Assembly: GCA_900550235.1 (NCBI GenBank)
Contig: URRQ01000068.1
Coordinates: 1-7,146, forward strand
Reading direction: 5' to 3'
Length of the DNA stretch: 7,146 nt
Origin: an uncultured Lachnospiraceae bacterium
GTDB taxonomy: Bacteria > Bacillota > Clostridia > Lachnospirales > Lachnospiraceae
The number at the start of each line of letters is the position of its first letter. Positions within the stretch are counted from its first letter, which is position 1. Of this stretch, positions 3,682 through 7,146 are shown piece after piece. The notes below the pieces were generated by a model that was given only the letters and a program-made list of their open reading frames with translations, was not told the origin of the DNA and made no database searches. The translations under genes were made by a program, and so were the position numbers.

Positions 3682-4455
3682 TTAATTTAATCGTTGTCTC
3701 ACAATCTCATAAGCAAGAACTCCTGCTGCAACAGAAGCATTGAGAGAATCAATATCGCCCTTCATTGGAATTGATGCGATAAAGTCACACTTTTCTTTTA
3801 CAAGACGGCTTACTCCTTCTCCTTCATTTCCGATCACAAGACCAATCGGGCCTTTCAAATTCAAACGGTACATGCTTTCTCCGCCCATATCCGCACACAC
3901 AAACCAAAGTCCTTTTTCTTTTAACTCTTCCATTGTTTTTGCAAGATTCGTTACTTTTGCAACCGGTGTATAATTTAACGCTCCTGCAGAAGTTTTCGCA
4001 ACTGTGGCAGTAAGCCCTACCGCACGGCGTTTTGGTATGATTACTCCATGTGCTCCCGCAAGATTAGCTGTACGGATGATCGCACCAAGATTATGCGGAT
4101 CTTCAATATTATCCAATAGCAAAATAAACGGATCTTCTCCTCTTTCTTTTGCAAGCGCAAGCATATCTTCTACTTCTGCGTATTCATAAGCAGCCGCATA
4201 CGCAATGGCTCCTTGATGTTTTCCTGTCTCAGAAATCTGATCCAAACGCTCTTTGGATACAAAATTGATGATGGTATCGTGTTTTTTTGCTTCGCGAACA
4301 ATTGTACGAATCGGGCCATCCTGGCATCCGTCCAATATAAACACCTTGTCGATCGGCTTGCCGGAGCGGAATGCTTCAATGACTGCATTACGTCCTTCAA
4401 TAGTAAGGGATTTTACTCCTCCGTTCTCTAATACTCTATTCTTTTCTTCACTCAT
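3682..4455 (-). CDS. rlmB: SpoU-family 23S rRNA 2'-O-ribose methyltransferase (RlmB/TrmH-like), 257 aa
   Basis: An N-terminal substrate-binding domain (about residues 15-90, starting TIEGRNAVIEAFRSG, with GKHQGAIA at 78-85) is followed by the knotted SPOUT catalytic domain. Its three SpoU motifs are intact: DNIEDPHNLGAIIRTA with N122, GLVIGNEGEGVSRLV with E211, and SLNASVAAGVLAYEI with N239. The family transfers a methyl group from S-adenosylmethionine to a ribose 2'-OH, in RlmB at G2251 (E. coli numbering) of 23S rRNA; the exact target here is inferred from family and synteny. Translation starts 9 nt after the mrnC stop, and AGGAG overlaps that stop codon (TAGGAG), so coupling is likely. Its neighbour mrnC also acts on 23S rRNA. 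Confidence 0.92.
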   Translation of the reverse strand: MSEEKNRVLENGGVKSLTIEGRNAVIEAFRSGKPIDKVFILDGCQDGPIRTIVREAKKHDTIINFVSKERLDQISETGKHQGAIAYAAAYEYAEVEDMLALAKERGEDPFILLLDNIEDPHNLGAIIRTANLAGAHGVIIPKRRAVGLTATVAKTSAGALNYTPVAKVTNLAKTMEELKEKGLWFVCADMGGESMYRLNLKGPIGLVIGNEGEGVSRLVKEKCDFIASIPMKGDIDSLNASVAAGVLAYEIVRQRLN

Positions 4456-4464
4456 AGCTTTCTC

Positions 4465-4923
4465 CTACTTTTCTTCTTTCAGACTATCCAAACCGATTTT
4501 CACAAGATCGATCAGTCGTTTCATATCTTTTTTCAAATACAAATATCCCATCAACGCTTCAAAACCTGTCGCTCTTCGATAATCTGTAATGGATTGGTTC
4601 TTCGCAGGTGAGACAGATTTTGCATTCCTTCCGCGTTTATATATGGCATGCTCTTCCTCTGTCAAAATTTCCTGAAGCGTACGCATCATTTTTGACTGCG
4701 CCGATGCCTGTACAAGACTGCTTGTCTCCTGATGCAGTTTCTGAACCTGTTTGTTTCCTTCATTGATGACTAGACTTTTGATGATCAGATCATAAATACT
4801 ATCTCCGATATATGCAAGTGTCAGAGGCGAATATTCTCGAATATCCACCTCCTGCATTCCAAAAACTTCACGCATATAAGAATCGATTCCCATATCTACG
4901 TTATTTTCTATGCTCTTCTCCAT
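4465..4923 (-). CDS. mrnC: Mini-ribonuclease III, 152 aa
   Basis: A lone RNase III catalytic domain without the double-stranded-RNA-binding domain. The signature LAYIGDSIYDL carries the catalytic aspartate D41, and RRATGFEALMGYLYL carries E122. In Bacillus this dimeric enzyme trims the 3' end of 23S precursor rRNA with help from ribosomal protein L3. The conserved domain begins near residue 28, leaving a somewhat long N-terminal lead. The ATG at 4923 is nevertheless supported by GAAGGAG 5 nt upstream, inside the end of cysS. The start overlaps cysS by 16 nt, so the two are translationally coupled. The position between cysS and rlmB is the conserved Firmicutes arrangement. Confidence 0.93.
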   Translation of the reverse strand: MEKSIENNVDMGIDSYMREVFGMQEVDIREYSPLTLAYIGDSIYDLIIKSLVINEGNKQVQKLHQETSSLVQASAQSKMMRTLQEILTEEEHAIYKRGRNAKSVSPAKNQSITDYRRATGFEALMGYLYLKKDMKRLIDLVKIGLDSLKEEK

Positions 4924-6314
4924 TTTACTCCTTCTCTTGTATCTTCCAAAATGATACCTTTTCCTAACAATTCATCTCTGATTTCATCGGCACGTTTGAA
5001 ATTCTTTTCTTTTCTTGCAGCCTGACGTTCTGCGATCAATGCTTCGATATCTTCCGCCAGCATTTCCTCTTCTTTTTCTACAATAAGACCTAATACGTCT
5101 GATAATCTTACAATCAAATCATAAAGTCCCTGTAAGTATTCTTTGGAAGATTCTGCGCTTGCTGTCGTATTGGCATATTTTACAAGGTCAAAGATAGATG
5201 CAATGGCATCTGCCGTATTGAAATCATCTTCCATAGAAGCTTCATACGCTTTTACAAACTCTTCTGTCTTTGCAAACGCTTCTTTTTCTTCTGCAGTCAT
5301 ATTCTCTACAGAAACCACACCTAATAAATGTTTTAAATTTGCAACTGCTGTCAAAATACGATCCAGACCATTTTTTGAAGCTTCCATTAAGTCAGCGCTA
5401 AAGTTCAGAGGACTTCTGTAGTGTGCGCTCAACATAAAGAAACGAAGCACTTGAAGATCGTACTGTTCTCCAATTTCACGAACTGTGCGGAAATTTCCTA
5501 GTGATTTTGACATTTTGTGGTTATCAATATTTAAAAATGCATTGTGCATCCAATATTTTGCAAATTCTTTGCCGTTAGCAGCTTCGCTCTGCGCAATCTC
5601 ATTTTCATGATGTGGGAATACAAGGTCTTCCCCACCTGCATGGATGTCAATCTGTTCTCCTAAATATTTTTTAGACATTACGGAACATTCAATGTGCCAT
5701 CCCGGACGTCCTTCACTCCATGGCGACTCCCAAGCCGGTTCTCCTTCTTTTTTCGGTTTCCAAAGTACGAAATCCAGCGGATCTTCTTTTTCATCTTCTC
5801 CGGTTACAAGAAGCGCTCTTCCTCCGGAACGAAGATCGTCCAAATTCTTATGAGAAAGTTTTCCGTATGGTTTGAAGCTTCTTGTACGGAAATAAACGGT
5901 ACCATTTTTCTCATAGGCATATCCTTTTTCGATCAAATCCGCGATCATCTCAACCATACCACAAATTTCTTCGGTTGCAAGAGGGTGTTTCGTTGCCGGT
6001 TTTACGTTCATTCCTTCCATATCTTTTTTACATTCTGCAATGTAACGCTGAGAAATCTCGTTGGCCGGAACTCCTTCTTCAATTGCTTTTTTGATAATCT
6101 TATCATCGACGTCTGTAAAGTTGGATACAAAGTTCACTTCATAACCTTTATATTCAAAATAACGTCTTACTGTATCAAATACAATCATTGGTCTTGCATT
6201 TCCGATATGGATTAAGTTGTAAACTGTAGGTCCGCAGACATACATTTTTACTTTTCCTTCCTCCAATGGGACAAATTCTTCTTTTCTTTTTGATAATGTG
6301 TTATACAGTTTCAT
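4908..6314 (-). CDS. cysS: Cysteine--tRNA ligase, 468 aa
   Basis: A class I aminoacyl-tRNA synthetase that activates cysteine with ATP and charges tRNA-Cys in the cytoplasm. The HIGH signature appears as HIGN (residues 36-39) and the KMSKS loop at 267-271. The active-site zinc ligands are all present: C27 in YVCGPT, C210 in GWHIECS, H235 and E239 in FPHHENE. The C-terminal helical anticodon-binding part (about 310-468) ends in WRRA. Length is typical (about 460-470). AGGAGG lies 6 nt before the ATG, inside cysE, whose last 14 nt it overlaps. Its neighbour cysE makes the precursor O-acetylserine, so cysteine synthesis and its charging are co-transcribed. Confidence 0.97.
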   Translation of the reverse strand: MKLYNTLSKRKEEFVPLEEGKVKMYVCGPTVYNLIHIGNARPMIVFDTVRRYFEYKGYEVNFVSNFTDVDDKIIKKAIEEGVPANEISQRYIAECKKDMEGMNVKPATKHPLATEEICGMVEMIADLIEKGYAYEKNGTVYFRTRSFKPYGKLSHKNLDDLRSGGRALLVTGEDEKEDPLDFVLWKPKKEGEPAWESPWSEGRPGWHIECSVMSKKYLGEQIDIHAGGEDLVFPHHENEIAQSEAANGKEFAKYWMHNAFLNIDNHKMSKSLGNFRTVREIGEQYDLQVLRFFMLSAHYRSPLNFSADLMEASKNGLDRILTAVANLKHLLGVVSVENMTAEEKEAFAKTEEFVKAYEASMEDDFNTADAIASIFDLVKYANTTASAESSKEYLQGLYDLIVRLSDVLGLIVEKEEEMLAEDIEALIAERQAARKEKNFKRADEIRDELLGKGIILEDTREGVKWRRA

Positions 6315-7002
6315 GTTCTTCCTCCTGTTTTGCGTGCTGCTTCATTGGAAGGCAACGCATTCCTTTCATCATTTCTTCTAGTTGCTCTTTTAATTCTATG
6401 TTTCTATTCTGAAGTTCTCTGATATCTTGAAGTACCGGATCCGGAAGATGTACTTGATCAAGATCTGTTCTTGGAATCTTCTGGTCATTTCTTTTTACGA
6501 TTCGCCCCGGAACACCTACCACCGTACAATTTGGCGGCACTTCATTTAAGACAACGGATCCGGCGCCAATCTTCGAGTTTTCTCCTACGGTAAAGGAACC
6601 GATCACTTTTGCTCCGGCGCTGACCATTACATTGTCCTTAAGTGTTGGATGGCGCTTTCCTTTTTCCTTACCGGTTCCTCCAAGCGTAACTCCTTGATAC
6701 AAAGTTACATTGTTTCCAATAATCGCTGTCTCACCAATAATCACACCGCTTCCATGATCGATAAAAAGACCTTTCCCAATTCGAGCTCCCGGATGAATCT
6801 CTATTCCTGTTTTCCTTGCTGCCCTTTGGGAAATCCACCTGGCAAGAAAAAAGTGTTTCTTCCTATAAAGATGATGTGCTACACGATAACTAAGAATCAC
6901 TTTAAAACTAGGATATAAAAATACTTCCAGATTACTCTTAATTGCGGGGTCACGTTCTCTGATCACATTGATTTCCTCTCTCACATACGACAAGATTCCC
7001 AT
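6301..7002 (-). CDS. cysE: Serine O-acetyltransferase, 233 aa
   Basis: Catalyses acetyl-CoA plus L-serine to O-acetyl-L-serine, the first step of cysteine synthesis. An N-terminal helical domain (about residues 1-65) precedes a left-handed parallel beta-helix of hexapeptide repeats (about 66-170) with the IDHGSGVIIGETA motif (catalytic-type D82, H83), GVTLGGTG, and the KRHPTL loop with H118. The C-terminus (about 190-233) is a charged predicted coiled coil rich in E, K and Q, longer than the minimal Bacillus form. Two in-frame ATGs exist. The one at 7008 abuts the Shine-Dalgarno directly, while the one at 7002 has AGGAGG at the ideal 6 nt, so I chose 7002. It is the first gene of the visible operon. 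Confidence 0.95.
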   Translation of the reverse strand: MGILSYVREEINVIRERDPAIKSNLEVFLYPSFKVILSYRVAHHLYRKKHFFLARWISQRAARKTGIEIHPGARIGKGLFIDHGSGVIIGETAIIGNNVTLYQGVTLGGTGKEKGKRHPTLKDNVMVSAGAKVIGSFTVGENSKIGAGSVVLNEVPPNCTVVGVPGRIVKRNDQKIPRTDLDQVHLPDPVLQDIRELQNRNIELKEQLEEMMKGMRCLPMKQHAKQEEEHETV

Positions 7003-7076
7003 AGGCATCCTCCTTTAGATTTTCAGAAAAGATTGCACATCCTCGCACAAAGTGTGTTTTTATGTGGTAGGATTCT

Positions 7077-7091
7077 ATAGGAATTTCCTAT
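7077..7091. promoter_or_regulatory. Perfect dyad upstream of cysE, possible operator
   Basis: ATAGGAA and TTCCTAT face each other around one central base (15 bp in all). It lies about 75 bp before the cysE start, in the only stretch available for a cysE promoter after the upstream terminator. Its GGAAT/ATTCC character is loosely like sites of Rrf2-type regulators such as CymR, which control cysteine genes in Firmicutes; that link is speculative. I could not find a convincing -35/-10 pair. Confidence 0.35.
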
Positions 7092-7096
7092 CCCAT

Positions 7097-7117
7097 AAAA
7101 AAGTGTCTCCGACACTT
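7097..7117 (-). terminator. Intrinsic terminator of the gene upstream of cysE
   Basis: On the minus strand AAGTGTC (7117-7111), GGA, GACACTT (7107-7101) form a tight 7-bp hairpin running into a T6 tract (7102-7097). It ends a leftward transcript entering from beyond the window, or could act as a leader attenuator for cysE. Confidence 0.75.
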
Positions 7118-7128
7118 CAACTCCCCTT

Positions 7129-7146
7129 CCCCTCATTCTTGAGGGG
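7129..7146. other. GC-rich hairpin at the window edge
   Basis: CCCCTCA (7129-7135) and TGAGGGG (7140-7146) form a 7-bp stem with a 4-nt loop, and the stem may continue past the window end. With the terminator at 7097-7117 it is probably part of the 3' end or leader structure of the neighbouring transcription unit. No T-box GGTGGNACC-type element is seen beside it. Confidence 0.4.

Noticed and set aside
5694..6215. 173-aa and other plus-strand open frames across cysS, rlmB, cysE and sigH
   Set aside because: They are antisense to well-supported genes, have odd Phe/Ser/Cys-rich composition and no ribosome binding sites; they are by-products of codon use on the other strand.
7003..7008. cysE start at the first ATG (7008)
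   Set aside because: That ATG directly touches AGGAGG; the ATG six bases later has ideal spacing and gives the usual N-terminus.
1..7146. tRNA or rRNA genes, CRISPR arrays, insertion sequences
   Set aside because: No tRNA-like TTCGA arm with matching stems, no regularly spaced repeats and no transposase were seen on either strand.

Overview
The window looks like a chromosome segment of a spore-forming Clostridia species, most probably a Lachnospiraceae. The right half is a conserved housekeeping operon whose proteins resemble that family, including a clear SigH sporulation sigma factor. The left part is the integrase end of an integrated mobile element. No taxonomic search was possible, so the family-level call is inference from protein sequence and gene order.

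Right half (about 3,030 to 7,146, all on the minus strand): cysE (serine O-acetyltransferase), cysS (cysteinyl-tRNA synthetase), mrnC (Mini-ribonuclease III), rlmB (SpoU-type rRNA 2'-O-methyltransferase) and sigH. The genes are tightly packed: cysE/cysS overlap by 14 nt, cysS/mrnC by 16 nt, mrnC/rlmB are 9 nt apart and rlmB/sigH 25 nt apart. The order matches the Bacillus cysE-cysS-mrnC-rlmB-(rae1)-sigH cluster, but nothing occupies the rae1/yacP position. A near-perfect bidirectional terminator closes the operon, and its first arm lies inside the last codons of sigH.

Left part (1 to about 3,000): the end of an integrative element (ICE, IME or prophage; the window does not decide which). From the left it holds a 5'-truncated sigma-factor-like fragment running off the edge, a 54-aa Cys-rich protein, a 62-aa unknown protein and a 65-aa Cro-like HTH protein, all leftward. 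A divergent operator/promoter region follows, then a rightward 152-aa XRE repressor, a small cassette at 1,390-1,713, and a 369-aa tyrosine recombinase with a complete catalytic set. The integrase stops about 150 bp from the sigH terminator, so the element junction should lie in that gap.

The most interesting part is the 1,390-1,713 cassette. It encodes a 28-residue hydrophobic peptide of the Hol_Tox / type I toxin kind, and a perfect-consensus sigma-A promoter (TTGACA-N17-TATAAT) on the opposite strand would drive an antisense RNA of about 110 nt across its 3' end. The two promoters and leaders are an imperfect inverted repeat of each other (28 of 36 positions identical, all eight differences transitions). 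The toxin leader can pair either with its own 3' region or leave that region to form a local hairpin, as in structure-controlled type I toxin mRNAs. A 25-bp direct repeat (23/25) brackets the whole repressor/toxin module, at 492-516 and 1,721-1,745.
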